This document shows positions 1 to 13,333 of a DNA stretch of 64,000 bases, in pieces (the stretch's first letter is position 1; each line of letters begins with the position of its first letter). The position numbers were made by a program, and so were the translations under genes. The notes under the pieces were generated by a model that saw only the letters and a program-made list of their open reading frames with translations, was not told the DNA's origin and searched no databases. This stretch comes from Pogonophryne albipinna (Eukaryota; Chordata; Actinopteri; Perciformes; Artedidraconidae), in assembly GCA_028583405.1 (NCBI GenBank), contig CM053252.1, positions 30,571,562 to 30,635,561 of the forward strand, written 5' to 3'.

Positions 1-492
1 TAGTTATATGTTAAAGCAGCTCATTCTGAGATGATCGTGGATTTATGTTTCCAACCTAGTGGTTGATTTCAAACAAACCCATTTTTGGGTGTCAGAATAT
101 GATACTGTTATAGCCATATTCGGACCATACATTTACAGAATATCATATATTTTATATGCACAAAATACAGTGTTAAATTAAATCAAATAAAGGTATGATA
201 TTAACCTCTGAAATGTAGTGGAGTACTATAAAGTAGCTTTAGATGGAAATACTGAAGTAGTACAAATATGTCAAAAACATTCTTAAGAACAATACCTAAG
301 TATATTTAGCTAGTTACTTTCTAATTAACTAATTTATCTGAAGATCAGGATATAATTGGAAAGCTAAGAATCTCCTCTCTGTGTAGTAACACTCACTTAA
401 AATGTGTTTCATGTCGATGTGACTGAGTGGTAGGCCTACTCCTGTAATGTTTCTAAATATGACTGAAAATCTCATTGGCCCTCCTCTTCCAG
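1..492. other. AT-rich intron upstream of the gemin4-like last exon
   Basis: No credible coding sequence is seen here. The stretch ends in a pyrimidine-rich tract and an AG at 491-492, which fits the 3' end of an intron of the plus-strand gene whose last exon follows. No recognised repeat was found. Confidence 0.55.
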
Positions 493-714
493 GTGATGAT
501 GCCAGGAGGCCAGTGCGAGCCGCTGTTCCTGTGCAGCCTGGAGATCCTCAGCCACTACGAGGCCATCATGGCGGCGTTCCCTCACAGCAGCAGCTCTCTG
601 GAGAGCGACAACACCCGCCACTTCTTCTCCACCATCACTGACAACCTGCAGAGCCAGGAGATGAAGGCGGTGCTGCAGCAGAAGATCGCTCAGCTGGTGT
701 CAGCGGCAGCTTGA
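493..714 (+). CDS. gemin4: Last coding exon of a Gemin4-like protein (5' part outside window)
   Basis: Gemin4 is a component of the SMN complex, which assembles spliceosomal snRNPs. Only the C-terminal 73 codons are present, opening after the AG at 491-492 in phase 0 and ending in TGA at 712-714. The peptide has CEPLF, then SLEILSHYEAIM, a run of serines, and ends with VLQQKIAQL followed by a short tail. This order matches what I remember of the vertebrate Gemin4 C-terminus (CEPL, LETL-YE, LLQKM near the end). Support also comes from the neighbour: the next gene is tlcd3a in convergent orientation, which is the arrangement I recall in mammals. The remainder of the gene lies left of the window. 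The assignment rests on a short piece, so another helical-repeat protein is possible. Confidence 0.72.
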   Translation: MMMPGGQCEPLFLCSLEILSHYEAIMAAFPHSSSSLESDNTRHFFSTITDNLQSQEMKAVLQQKIAQLVSAAA

Positions 715-789
715 CACACCGAGCTCCTGTGAAATAATGATGATGTCATACACTGCACTTATGAGGGTGATGGGAAAGGAGTTTGAGAG

Positions 790-795
790 AATAAA
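790..795 (+). promoter_or_regulatory. PolyA signal of the gemin4-like gene
   Basis: A canonical AATAAA lies 76 nt after the TGA at 712-714 on the same strand, giving a short 3' UTR. The L2 element begins about 90 nt further on. Confidence 0.6.
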
Positions 796-883
796 ATATA
801 TTTCACAGCAAATGTCTTTTTGTGCTGCGCCTCTCTCAAACTGTAAAGGGTTCTTGAACAAGATGTTGAGGCTCCGATATTTA

Positions 884-2578
884 CATTAAATGATTACATT
901 ACATTACATTTAGCTGACGCTTTTATCCAAAGCGACTTACAATAAGTACAATCGACCAGGAAGACACAACCTAGAAGAAAACAGAATCATATAAGTACAT
1001 CAGGTTTCATAGAGCCAAACATTTCAAGTGCTAATCAAACTGGCTATAGATAAGCCAGTCCTTTATTAGTATATAAGTGCTCTGTTAGCAGTTCTTTGTT
1101 AGTAATTCTATCGCTCGAGGTGGAGTCGAAAGAGATGAGTTTTCAGTCTGCGCCGGAAGGTGTGTAAGCTTTCTGCTGTCCTGATGTCAATGGGGAGCTC
1201 ATTCCACCATTTTGGAACCAGGATAGCAAACCCACGTGTTTTTGCTGATGGGAACTTGGGTCCCCCTCGCAGCGAGGGTGCAGCGAGTCGTTTGGCTGAT
1301 GCAGAGCGAAGTGCACGTGCTGGGGTGTACAGTTTAACCATGTCCTGGATGTAGGAAGGGCCAGATACATTCGCAGCATGGTACGCAAGTACCATTGTCT
1401 TGAAGTGGATTCTAGCAGTTACCGGAAGGGAGCGGAGGAGCGGCGTGGTGTGGGAAAATTTAGGAAGGTTGAAGACCAGACGAGCCGCTGCATTGTGGAT
1501 GAGCTGCAGAGGTCGGATGGCACATGCAGGTAGACCAGCCAGGAGGGAGTTGCAGTAGTGTAGGCGTGAGGTGACGAGAGCCTGGACCAGAACCTGCGTG
1601 GCTTTCTGGGTCAGCTGGGGACGTATCTTCCTGATGTTGTAAAGCGTGTATCTGCAGCAACGGGTTGTAGCAGCGATGTTTGCAGTGAAGGACAGGTTGT
1701 TATCTAGGGTCCCACCAAGATTCCTTGCAGTCTGAGTCGGGGAAACAACAGAGGTGCCGATGTTGATCGTCAGGTCAAGAGTGGGACAATCTTTTCCCGG
1801 AAGGAAAAGCAGTTCAGTCTTGTCAAGGTTGAGCTTGAGGTGATGAGCAGACATCCACTGAGAGATGTCAGCTAGACAAGCAGAGATGCGTGCGACGACC
1901 TGGGTCTCTGAGCGGGGAAAGGACAGAATTAATTGGGTGTCGTCAGCGTAGCAGTGGTATGAAAAACCATGCGGGCTAATGACTGATCCGAGCGAGTTTG
2001 TGTACAGGGAGAAGAGGAGGGGACCAAGAACAGAGCCCTGAGGGACCCCTGTAGTTAATTGACAAGGGTCGGACACGGACCCTCTCCAAGTTACCCTGTA
2101 GCTACGGTCTTTGAGGTATGAGGTGAGGAGGGAAAGTGCAGAGCCTGAAACTCCAAGTTCTTGGAGAGTGCGAAGGAGGATCTGATGGTTCACCGTGTCG
2201 AATGCAGCAGACAGGTCCAACAGGATGATGACAGAGGAGAGGGATGCTGCTTTGGCAGTGTGCAGTTCCTCAGTGACAGCAATGAGAGCAGTTTCTGTGG
2301 AGTGACCTGCCTTGAAACCAGACTGGTGCGGATCCAGAAGGTTGTTCTGATGGAGATAACAGGAGAGTTGTTTAAAGACAGCGCGTTCAAGTGTTTTAGA
2401 CAGGAACGGGAGGAGAGAGACAGGCCTGTAGTTTATAACATCAGACGGGTTGAGAGTGGGTTTCTTTAGTAGAGGGTTTACTCTTGCCTCCTTGAGACTG
2501 TTTGGAAAGTGACCAGAAGTTAGAGAAGTGTTGATGAAATGGAAGAGAAACGGTAGAATATCAGGAGCGATAGTCTGA
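884..2578 (-). mobile_element. 5'-truncated L2-type LINE (minus orientation)
   Basis: The 3' end, at low coordinates, carries the repeated TTACA-type tail (884-911), followed by the conserved core 'gacgcttttatccaaagcga' seen at the 3' ends of teleost L2 LINEs and the SINEs that use them. The body encodes an L2-type reverse transcriptase. Reading upstream on the minus strand, the reading frame stays open without stop codons to about 2578, where homology to the expected 'IAPDILPFL' segment fades. That is taken as the 5' truncation point. Target-site duplications were not identified. Confidence 0.85.
1108..2578 (-). CDS. LINE reverse transcriptase, C-terminal ORF (5' truncated)
   Basis: This is an uninterrupted reading frame of about 490 codons ending at 1108. 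It contains in order NYRPVSLLPFLSK, the AGHSTETAL segment, [13 protein letters not shown] (first catalytic Asp), [14 protein letters not shown] and HCYADDTQL (YADD catalytic box, near 1940-1960), then the C-terminal LINE region with LHYCNSLLAGLP and PKWWNELP. There is no start codon, since the element is truncated before the endonuclease, so this is a transposon fragment and not a host gene. The absence of any stop or frameshift over ~1.5 kb suggests a fairly young insertion. Confidence 0.85.
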
Positions 2579-3300
2579 ATGTATGTAACTGATGTAACTA
2601 ATGTTAGATCAACTGTTCTACCTGGTGCTCCCTGTGTTTAGGACATGTATACATTAGTACTCTCAACCACAGAATTAGCAAAACATATTTTATCAAGTAA
2701 AGAGTATTTGTTTTATTGGTACAAAAGTATTCTCTGCAAACAGTAAAGCTACAGTAATAACATAATTTAAGGTCGTTTCTCAAGTACATACAGCAGACAA
2801 ACAAATCATTTCCAGTTCTAAAGCTACATTATGCCGTAGTGCCTGCATGGTGATTGAATATTGGAGCCAGTCATTGAAAGTCATACATTTAAAGACATTT
2901 TTTATTATTTTGATAAAGTGATAATATTCCAGAATAATCTCTAAAAAAAGTTACATTTTCAGAAAAATAAAAAGTGGGAAAAGTTGGCGAGTGTTTCGAA
3001 AGTAACAGCATTTCAGACATAGAAATATTATTCATATTATAGAATGTAATGAAAAATAGTAATTAAGTATTACTATACCTAATAAGTTATTGCTAGGTAT
3101 ATTTCAAATTCTTCCATTTAACTCAGATAAAATATTACCTTAAATATATTTTCTCAAAATATTACAACTTAAATCTCAAACTATTACTTTTTCCGCATAG
3201 TAACATAGTAAAATATAGTAATGATAGTAACACTTTGTCCAAGAAAGACCACATTCCTGAATATATTAGATTTTTATAATAGATGTTATACCCCATTATA
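2579..3300. other. Intergenic DNA and probable tlcd3a 3' UTR
   Basis: AT-rich DNA lies between the L2 element and the tlcd3a stop codon. The part next to 3300 should be tlcd3a 3' UTR (minus strand). On that strand an AATAAA is present at 2901-2906, which would give a ~400-nt 3' UTR. Nothing else was recognised. Confidence 0.4.
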
Positions 3301-5425
<2,125 letters not shown>

Positions 5426-5912
5426 GATCTCAGCCGAGTTCTTCCTCTTCCTGTAGCCGCCGACTTCGAATGATTATTCAGGATGGCCCAATCCCAAACC
5501 ACGCCATACACCCTCGCAGCTCAACGAGGCTCCCTCCTGTCAGATGGAGGGATTAAATACAGCGGCAAGCTTTGGGACAAACTCCCCTCTCTCCGGCAGA
5601 AACAGGAAATGCCGTAACTGTATACATGTAACATGTAACAACGGTTTCAAATCAGCATCTCTTTAGACAAAACATTAAAAAGAATAACTAAAATAAAACT
5701 CCAAACATCTTTAATTGTGTTACTTTTTTGTAAAGCTCTTTTGGTTTTAAACCTGATTTTTATAAGCTTCTTAGTTTTTGCAACAATCTGTAAATATACA
5801 CAACTTTATAATAAAATGCACACATTTACATTTTTCTAGACTAAACACAGGTATACGATCGTAAGTTAAAAAAAAATACGAGGTTATCATGAGGTTGTTA
5901 ACATCGCAATTT
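5426..5912. other. tlcd3a 5' flank, presumed promoter region
   Basis: The first ~100 bp upstream of the tlcd3a ATG is richer in CpG (gccgccgacttcg) and is likely 5' UTR or promoter. Beyond ~5650 it becomes AT-rich. No TATA box could be assigned with confidence. Confidence 0.35.
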
Positions 5913-6205
5913 ATCAGTGGCAGTGGCGAGCCGTCAGGGCCCTCTTGGCCCTCTGTGAGGGCCTAAGATATTCTAAAAAATAATATTTGAAAACATAAAA
6001 AAAAACATTTAATAAAAATATATTTTTAAAAATATTTTTTTGTTGTTACATTTTTCATTAGTTTTACCAAAATAACTTGATTTAATTGTATTTAAAATAA
6101 CATTTCCAAATAAATAAATCCTTCGAATCTGCCTGTTCAGTTTCTGTTAGAATGTGAAGGGTTAAATGCCGTCTCTGTGAGTTATGTGAAGACGGGAGAG
6201 CTTTA

Positions 6206-7606
6206 TGGGCTCAGAACAGTCTCATAATACACACATGCACACTGAAGGATTCACACTTGTATTTCCGGATCCACACTTGTGTTTTTCAATGCACACACAA
6301 ATGTGTTCCGTTTCATATACATGTAAATAAAATCCAAATACAGAAAAAAGTTTTACATGTGTATTTTTGATCCTCACATATTTGTTTTCCGTTTAAAACC
6401 CCTGCGCCTGCAAACACAAACCGCTTTCTGTGCACGGATCGCTGTGCATTCGTGTGGGTTTTTTGAGACTCCCCTGACGGTCAGTCGATTCGTACTTGTA
6501 ATTTTATCTATCTATAGCCAATCAGATGTCTCCTCCATTCTAAGCCAATCACATGAGCGCGCCCCCCACGAGGGTATTTTCTTGCATTCATAACGTAGCG
6601 CTTCATGTACGCATTTTGCGCTGTCCGGTCAGCTCGCTAAACAGAGGGCGGAGCTTCAGGTGATCATGCACTGCAGAGCTGCGTGTCTCCGTCAGTCTCA
6701 GCAGCTGATCTGATCTCTCTCTCGCGTCCGGCTATACTTCACTCGCGTTTATGTCCATATCGATTAGATCCAGCTCTCCTGATCGGCCTTTATAGAGAGC
6801 ACCGATCAAACTATTAAGAGTGAATATCGGCCGATAATGACCGGCAGGGCTCCCCCGTTGACAGTTCACTGTCTAGCACTGGCTTCGTAGTGCACTGATC
6901 GATTAGGCTAAGCTAACCTGTAGCTGCTCCCTCCGCACTCACAACAACTTCATACAGACATAAATAAAGCAGCTGTATTCGCCATACAGGAAACACACAT
7001 TTAAAGCGGTTTTGCCTACCGTTTTTGTGAACACAAGCATTCATCAATGGTTCGGAAAGTGGCGCTGTACCTTAATAATATAAAGGCTTGTATTTGCGTG
7101 CATTTCCTGTTCGGAAAGTGGCAATGTACTGAGAGTGGAGGTGTCCTGACATTAGCGCCTGCAGGCAGGCTCCATGGAGCTGTCAGCTCCGGACTGCGCA
7201 AAATGCGTACATGAAGCGCTACGTCATGAACGCAAGAAATCTACCCTCGTGGGGGCGCGCTCATGGGATTGGCTTAGAATTCAGGAGACATCTGATTGGC
7301 TATAGATAGAAACAATTACAAGTACGAATCGGCTGACCGTCAGGGGAGTCTCAAAAAACCCACACACGAATGCACAGCGATCCGTGCACAGAAAGCGGTT
7401 TGTGTTTGCAGGTTCAGAGGATTTAAACGGAAAACAAATATGTGTGGATCAAAAATACTTATGTAAAACTTTTTTCTGTATTTGGATTTGTGTATATGAA
7501 ACGGAACACATTTGTGTGTGCATTGAAAAACACAAGTGTGGATCCGGAAATACAAGTGTGAATCCTTCTGTGTGCATGTGTGTATTATGAGACTGTTCTG
7601 AGCCCA
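6206..7606. mobile_element. Nested element with ~430-bp inverted arms and TA flanks
   Basis: The left arm (about 6206-6640) and right arm (about 7172-7606) are near-identical in inverted orientation, starting TGGGCTCAGAACAG and ending CTGTTCTGAGCCCA. A TA dinucleotide sits outside each end (6204-6205, 7607-7608), as expected for Tc1/mariner-type or similar insertion. The ~530-bp spacer has no clear reading frame. Small indels make the arms slightly unequal. It sits wholly inside hAT element 1 and so inserted later, or was captured by it. Confidence 0.8.
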
Positions 7607-7776
7607 TAGTGCTTGTTGGTCCCTCTCTACATTCACAGAGGGCCAGCTATAGTAACTCAACGAGAGAGTAATGTCAAATGACAGTACAATTGACCAATCA
7701 TATCTTCCCTCTAAATGGGCGGGCTTTATTTTTCGCGGACCTTATGACAAGTTCCGCCCGCTGTGAGGTCTATGCA

Positions 7777-8025
7777 AGTGGTGCAGTGACGCGTCCTAAA
7801 ACCCGGAAGTAAGCTGCGCTCGGATTCCCTCGACAGAAAGCAAAGGGATTTCTCCATAGGATTTTGGAAGATAGCTGGAAATAAGGTCTGTGGAAAACGA
7901 ACCTGTTAGATAAATGCACGTTTTGTTCAGCCGGATAATATCCACATGTCTACCCTACTTTTATTATTTTCGAATCATAAATCGAATCGATAGATTTATG
8001 ATCGATAGATTTATGATTATGATCG
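7777..8025. repeat. Partial copy of the AGTGGTGCAG repeat family
   Basis: It starts AGTGGTGCAGTGACGCG at 7777 and matches, in inverted orientation, the copy at 18743-18985 over most of its length. Shared segments include 'tttctgtcgagggaa'-type and 'aaaagtagggtagacatg'-type stretches in opposite orientation. The second terminus was not found, so it is partial or rearranged. Confidence 0.65.
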
Positions 8026-9718
8026 ATAGATTTATTATTAGCATAAGTTCGTTCATGATGGCTCACTTCAGTGATAATGATGACATCGTTTGCAAAATTA
8101 TGAACAGAGTCATTTTCAAGATTGAGTTACAATGATAAACTGGAGTGGCAAAGGATCAGCTGCATGACCCGCCATCAAGTGCTTCATCCAAAAGGACAGG
8201 AGGATGGACTTTGTGTTTAAGTGATTTATCATCAAAGGTAGGCCTAAGTCATTTTCAATGTGGGCCGCCGTGCCGACTTAATTCATTTTGAATTGTTACT
8301 TGGCTGTGGGTGCCCTGTCATGATAGGTGTTTAGATAAATGGTGTTGTTTTGTGTGGTAGAGGGTCGCTGTCATTGATGCGTTTTGCACCCCGGGCCGCT
8401 GTTTTGATATTCCGCTCAAGTATACGCTGTGACGTAATAACTCTTCTTTTTTTTCGGGGGGAGGGGGGGGTCAGAGGGCCTAGGTATAAAAGTCACGGCT
8501 CGCCACTGATCAGTGGATGTTTGCTGGAACTACTTGTAAACAGCTTGTTGTTTCATGACGGACACACACAGCGTTGAGTCCCAGAGCCGTATCCAGGATT
8601 TCCTAAATACCGAGGTCCAAATATGTTAGGGAGGTTCGGGGGATACCCCCAGCTAGATTTTTGGGATTTTCATGATCTAGTTAGGTGCTTTTTAAGTCCT
8701 GTGGGGGGTCACAAATTGGATAATATATTGATTTCAAACCATGTCAGTGGGCTGACAATGTCAGCATAAATTATTTTTGAAAGTGTAATGCATAAGAATC
8801 AGTTGAGTGTTACTATTGATGATCTGGACATGCAGAAGAGGCTAAAATGATCACAAGACATTGTCAACATTCATTTTCCATGTCTCTCTCCTTTCCATAA
8901 CCTGCAGCCTCTCTTCCATCTTCTTTGGTCTCTGTCTTGTTCCTGTTCTTTACTCTCTCTGTCCTCTACCCCTTCTCTTTGTTCAATCTCTCCCTCGTTG
9001 TTCACTTTTTGCTTTTCCTCACTTGTCGCTCCTGCCAGTGAATTAAAAGCAATTCAGCAATTTTGTTCATTTCACTTGTTTGTTTGCATTTTTTTTTTTA
9101 ACTTTAAATCAGTTTTGTTTGATTCTCAAAAGAGAACAAAGATGTAAGCAAATTGTATGTTATTATGACATCATAACTGCAATAGATGTATGTTGTTTTA
9201 CAATTATGACTATTGTCTATATTGTAAATGAAGACTATTGTTATAGATGGATAGATAGATAGATGGATAGATGGGGTTATTAAGCCTACATTATTTTTGT
9301 GTGACTGTACCTGCAGTTCCTCCCTGACTTCCATCACTTTCTCTCTCTCTCTCTCTCTTTCTCTCTGCCTGTCCTGTCTCTTCCTTGCCAACGCTGAGCT
9401 TCGACTGACGTAGTCTTTTCATTATATCTGAGTCAGTGTAAAAAGAAAACAATACAATGTTATATCTTCAATGTTTTACTCAAATTGAAATGAAAGAAAC
9501 GCATTAAAACGTTTGTTAAAAGGTAATCCTTCTGACATTGGATGAATGTAATTAACTGTAGCTCTCTAGCTAGTTTATTCACGCAATTTAAACCAAAGTA
9601 TAGCCTAAAGCTGCAAAATAAGTTAGTGTGCATGTTGTCTGACGTCCACTGACTAACGTAGAGCGTTCACACAGGATCTGCTGGTCCTATGATGTCCTGA
9701 TGAACAGAAACACAAGCA

Positions 9719-11925
9719 GTCAATCAATCAATCAATGTTTATTTATATAGCCCAATATCACAAATGTTACATTTGTCTCAGTGGACTTCACAGTTTGTAC
9801 AAAATATCAGTATGACAATACGACACCCTCTGTCCTTAGACCCTCACATCGTACAAGGAAAAGCTTCCGAAGAAAACCCACAGTTTTAAAGGGAAAAATG
9901 GGAGAAACCTCAGGGAGAGCAACAGAGGAGGGATCCCTCTCCCAGGACGGACAGACGTGCAATAGATGCCGTGTGTAAATTGAAAAGATAATACATTTGC
10001 AACATAGGTAGTCCAAATGTTTGGAAATGCATGTGTGTATAATAGGAAGATGAATCCACGAGGATATCCATCCAGGACCTATGATCCATGACCACAGCCA
10101 CGACTCAAGATCCAGGGCTCGCGATGCAGGACACAGGACCGCAGGATCATCCATGACTCCGGATCCCAGCGTATATAGACACCAAAAAGAAAGAAATTTG
10201 GGGAAGCTGGGTTAATCGGAACATGAGAGTACACAGGTATAGACAGAGAGAAGGAAGAAGTAAGATGTCCCCCGACAAACTAAGCCTATATCAGCAAAAC
10301 TAGGGGCTGAATCTAATCAGCCCTAACTATAAGCTTTATCAAAAAGGAAGGTCTTAAGCGCACTCTTAAAAACGGATAGGGTGTCTGCCGCCCGAACACA
10401 AACTGGAAGCTGATTCCACAAATGTGGAGCTTGATAAGAAAAGGCTCTGGCTCCCATTGTACTTTTAGAGACTCTAGGAACAACCAACAACCCTGCATTC
10501 TTGGAATGCAATGCCCTAGTAGGACAGTAGGGTATAATGAGTTCTTTAAGGTAAGATGGCACCTGCCCATTAAGGGCTTTGTAGGCGAGAAGAAGAATTT
10601 TAAATTCTATCCTGTGTTCTATAGGGAGCCAGTGTAAGGCAGCCAGAACAGGAGTAATGTGGTCCCTTTTCCTAACTCTGGTTAGTACACGAGCTGCAGC
10701 ATTTTGAATCAGCTGAAGCGACTTGACTGACTTCTTGGTACACCCTGATAATAAAGAGTTACAATAATCCAGCCTTGAAGTAACAAATGCATGGACTAGT
10801 TTCTCTGCATCGTTTTGAGGCAAGATATGCCTGATTTTTGCAATGTTACGTAGATGGAAGTAGGCGGTCCTTGAAATTGATTTTATGTGGGCGTTAAAGG
10901 ATAAATCCTGATCAAATATAACACCAAGATTCCTTACAGTCTCACTGGAGGCCAAATTAATGCCATCCATAGTTAGTATATCTTTAGATCATTTGTTTCG
11001 TAGATTCTTCGGGCCAAGTACAATAACTTCAGTTTTGGTCGTGTTTAACATCAAAAAGTTTAAGGTCATCCACGTTTTTAAGTCCTTGAGACTGTCTTGA
11101 ATTTTATTTAGATGATTAATTTCATCAGGCTTGATTGATAAATATAGTTGAGTATCATCTGCATAACAATGAAAATTTACAGAATGATTCCTTATAATAT
11201 TGCCTAACGGAAGCATATATAATGTGAACAAAATAGGTCCGAGCACTGAGCCCTGTGGCACTCCATGGCTAACTTTGGTTTGCGTGGAAGATTCATCATT
11301 GACACGTACAAACTGAGAGCGTTCAGATAGATAGGACCTAAACCAGCCTAAAGCAGTTCCCTGTATGCCAACTAAGTGCTCTAGTCTTTGCAATAAGATA
11401 TCATGATCGATAGTATCAAATGCAGCACTGAGATCGAGCAAAACAAGAATAGAGACAAGTCCCTTGTCAGAGGCTATTAGAATGTCATTTGTGACTTTAA
11501 CCAGAGCTGTCTCTGTGCTATGATGTGTTCTAAAGCCAGACTGAAAATCTTCAAATAAATCATTGTTTTTTAAGTAATCACACAACTGTTTTGCGACTGC
11601 TTTCTCAAGAATTTTTGAGAGGAACGGAAGATTAGAAATAGGTCTATAATTGGCTAAAATCTCTGGATCGAGGTTGTGCTTTTTAAGAAGCGGTTTTATC
11701 ACTGCTACTTTGAATGATTGTGGAACATAGCCTGATAATAAAGACATATTCATAATATTTAATAAAGAAGTGCTAATTAATGGAAAAACTTCCTTCAACA
11801 GCTTAGTTGGAATTGGGTCTAACATACACGTTGATGGTTTAGAAGAGAGAATCATTGAATTTAATTGTTCAAGGTTAATGGCTGAAAAGCATTCTAGTGG
11901 ACTCAGATCTCTAGATACCACATCA
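9719..11925 (-). mobile_element. 5'-truncated CR1/L2-group LINE (minus orientation)
   Basis: The 3' end is at low coordinates, with a CAATCAAT-type tail (9719-9736) followed by 'atatagcccaatatcacaaa', a 3' UTR that is very common in percomorph genomes. The coding part runs from about 10323 up to the junction with the minisatellite near 11925. A second, much shorter 3' end of the same family in the opposite orientation lies at 51316-51386. Confidence 0.85.
10323..11921 (-). pseudogene. LINE reverse transcriptase with one in-frame stop
   Basis: The frame runs from 11921 to 10323 and is interrupted once, by TGA at 10989-10991; both halves are in the same frame. The order of motifs is [70 protein letters not shown] and [11 protein letters not shown], then after the stop TSRLDYCNSLLSG and HLWNQLPVCVR. 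The endonuclease part is missing because the element is 5' truncated. It is a transposon remnant with no host function implied. Confidence 0.85.
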
Positions 11926-12187
11926 CTCCTCCTCTGGACTCAGATCTCTAGATACCTCATCACTCATCCTCTGGACTCAGATCTCTACCTCATCACTCAT
12001 CCTCTGGACTCAGATCTCTAGATACCTCATCACTCCTCCTCTGGACTCAGATCTCTAGATACCTCATCACTCCTCCTCTGGACTCAGATCTCTAGATACC
12101 ACATCACTCCTCCTCTGGACTCAGATCTCTAGATACCTCATCACTCCTCCTCTGGACTCAGACCTCTAGATACCTCATCACTCCTCC
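11893..12187. repeat. 37-bp minisatellite, about 8 units
   Basis: Units have the form 'ctggactcagatctctag' + 'atacctcatcactcctcct'. Eight consecutive copies are seen, with a few substitutions; one lacks four bases. The first unit overlaps the 5' end of the LINE reading frame, so the unit appears to derive from LINE coding DNA. Confidence 0.9.
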
Positions 12188-12424
12188 GCTGATCCGATAC
12201 AAGTCCAAGCTGCGGTGGTTTGTTGATACATGTCGTCTTCTTCTGTTTGCTTTAACCGAGGCTACGTACTTATGCAGCGCCCCCATCGTCAGTAAATGGA
12301 AGTACTACAAAGAACCCCGTTTAGTGCAATTATTTCACAAGTTTAGTTATATACACAGCTCGAAAAAAATTACCGAGGTCCGGACCTCGGTGAACTCAAT
12401 GGTGGATACGGCCATGTTGAGTCC

Positions 12425-12840
12425 GGTCAGGTAGGGCAGCAGGTGAAGTCAGCACAGTCAGCACCGACGACTACAAAAGGTAACTCTGCATGAAGTTTAA
12501 ATTGAGTTTGGATCATACCTTTATTCTGATATGCACACATGATGTAGGCCTACAGTATATGTAATATGAAAAAATACAAGTATAAATTACATTAATATAT
12601 ATAAATAACATGATTCTGTGATTCTCCAATCAGACCTGTATGTATGTATTTATACAGGTTAAAACACTTCAAAATGACACTTAAATACAAATAAAAACTC
12701 TGGGCACTTTGCCTGTATGAAACTGAAATAAGCTGGGGAATGTTATGGGATCTCATTTTCATCAATGTGATGGAGAAACAAAGGATTCTGTAATTCACTG
12801 AAATAAACTTTCTCTAAAATAATGACAAATATCTTATATG
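12425..12840. other. Intergenic DNA between hAT element 2 and a short repeat
   Basis: AT-rich DNA with no credible coding sequence. It lies downstream of the gimap-like gene (minus strand). I recognised no repeat in it. Confidence 0.4.
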
Positions 12841-13326
12841 GATTCCCATTGGATTTCGTTATATTGCAGAAAATATGCTGTTTGGCTAACACATCTTTAT
12901 AATACTTACAACGTTTTGTTCAGCAGGATAATCTTTACATATTAACACTACTTTGTGCTTTTTAAAGCGTAAATGCAGATGCCAGAAGTTAAAAGCTAAC
13001 GCTAGGCTAACTGCATCACAATTGCACCCATGCTAAGCTTAAGGCAGACTTGTGATGGCGTTTAGTAGTTTATTTAGTCACTTGTTAGCAAATGTCATTT
13101 TTATCATATAAGACATTTTGGGAAATTCACGATTTGGGTATTTACCGACATCTTTTATGTCGTAAAAACAAAGTATTAAAATATCTTCAGCTTGTGTTAA
13201 CCACAGACCTTATTTCAGGCATTTAACAAAAAACACGTTCAAAAAAGGTCTGATTCAAGACAAGGGAACTGGAAGTTGTAAAATTCTAACTAATTTCCAG
13301 GTTTTAGGACTCGTTCTTGCACCACT
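12841..13326. repeat. AGTGGTGCAG-family non-autonomous element, left end truncated
   Basis: The right end TGCACCACT at 13326 and the interior ('ggatttcgttatattgcaga', 'cttgtgttaaccacagacc') match the full-length copy at 28057-28624. The left terminus is missing. The element ends 8 bp from the gimap-like stop codon and contains an AATAAA on the minus strand at 13069-13074. Confidence 0.8.
13069..13074 (-). promoter_or_regulatory. Candidate polyA signal for the gimap-like gene, inside a transposon
   Basis: AATAAA on the minus strand, about 260 nt downstream of the gimap-like stop codon and inside the 12841-13326 repeat. If used, the mRNA's 3' end would be provided by the repeat. This is an inference from position only. 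Confidence 0.35.
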
Positions 13327-13333
13327 AACTATA

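Larger units (their letters stand above)
5921..8508. mobile_element. Non-autonomous hAT element 1 (2588 bp) with 8-bp target duplication
   Basis: The ends are inverted: CAGTGGCGAGCCGT at 5921 against ACGGCTCGCCACTG ending at 8508. They are flanked by an exact 8-bp direct repeat ATCAGTGG (5913-5920 and 8509-8516). CA-starting inverted ends with an 8-bp duplication are typical of the hAT superfamily. No transposase reading frame is present, so it would be non-autonomous. It contains a separate inverted-repeat element (6206-7606) and a partial copy of the AGTGGTGCAG repeat (from 7777). Confidence 0.88.
8582..12416. mobile_element. hAT element 2 (3.8 kb including nested insertions) with 8-bp target duplication
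   Basis: The left end CAGAGCCGTATCCAGG at 8582 pairs with the right end ...GGATACGGCCATG ending at 12416. The flanking direct repeat TTGAGTCC is exact (8574-8581, 12417-12424). Short inner segments 'accgaggtcc' near each end also mirror each other. The element's own DNA is about 8582-9718 and 12188-12416. Between them lie a LINE and a minisatellite. No transposase frame was seen. Confidence 0.82.

Noticed and set aside
2161..2469. Plus-strand frame of 102 codons
   Set aside because: Antisense shadow of the L2 reverse transcriptase, whose motifs read on the minus strand.
10323..11921. Reverse transcriptase as a possible host or antiviral gene (retron/DRT-like)
   Set aside because: The LINE-specific motif order, 3' tail and truncation show an ordinary non-LTR retrotransposon.
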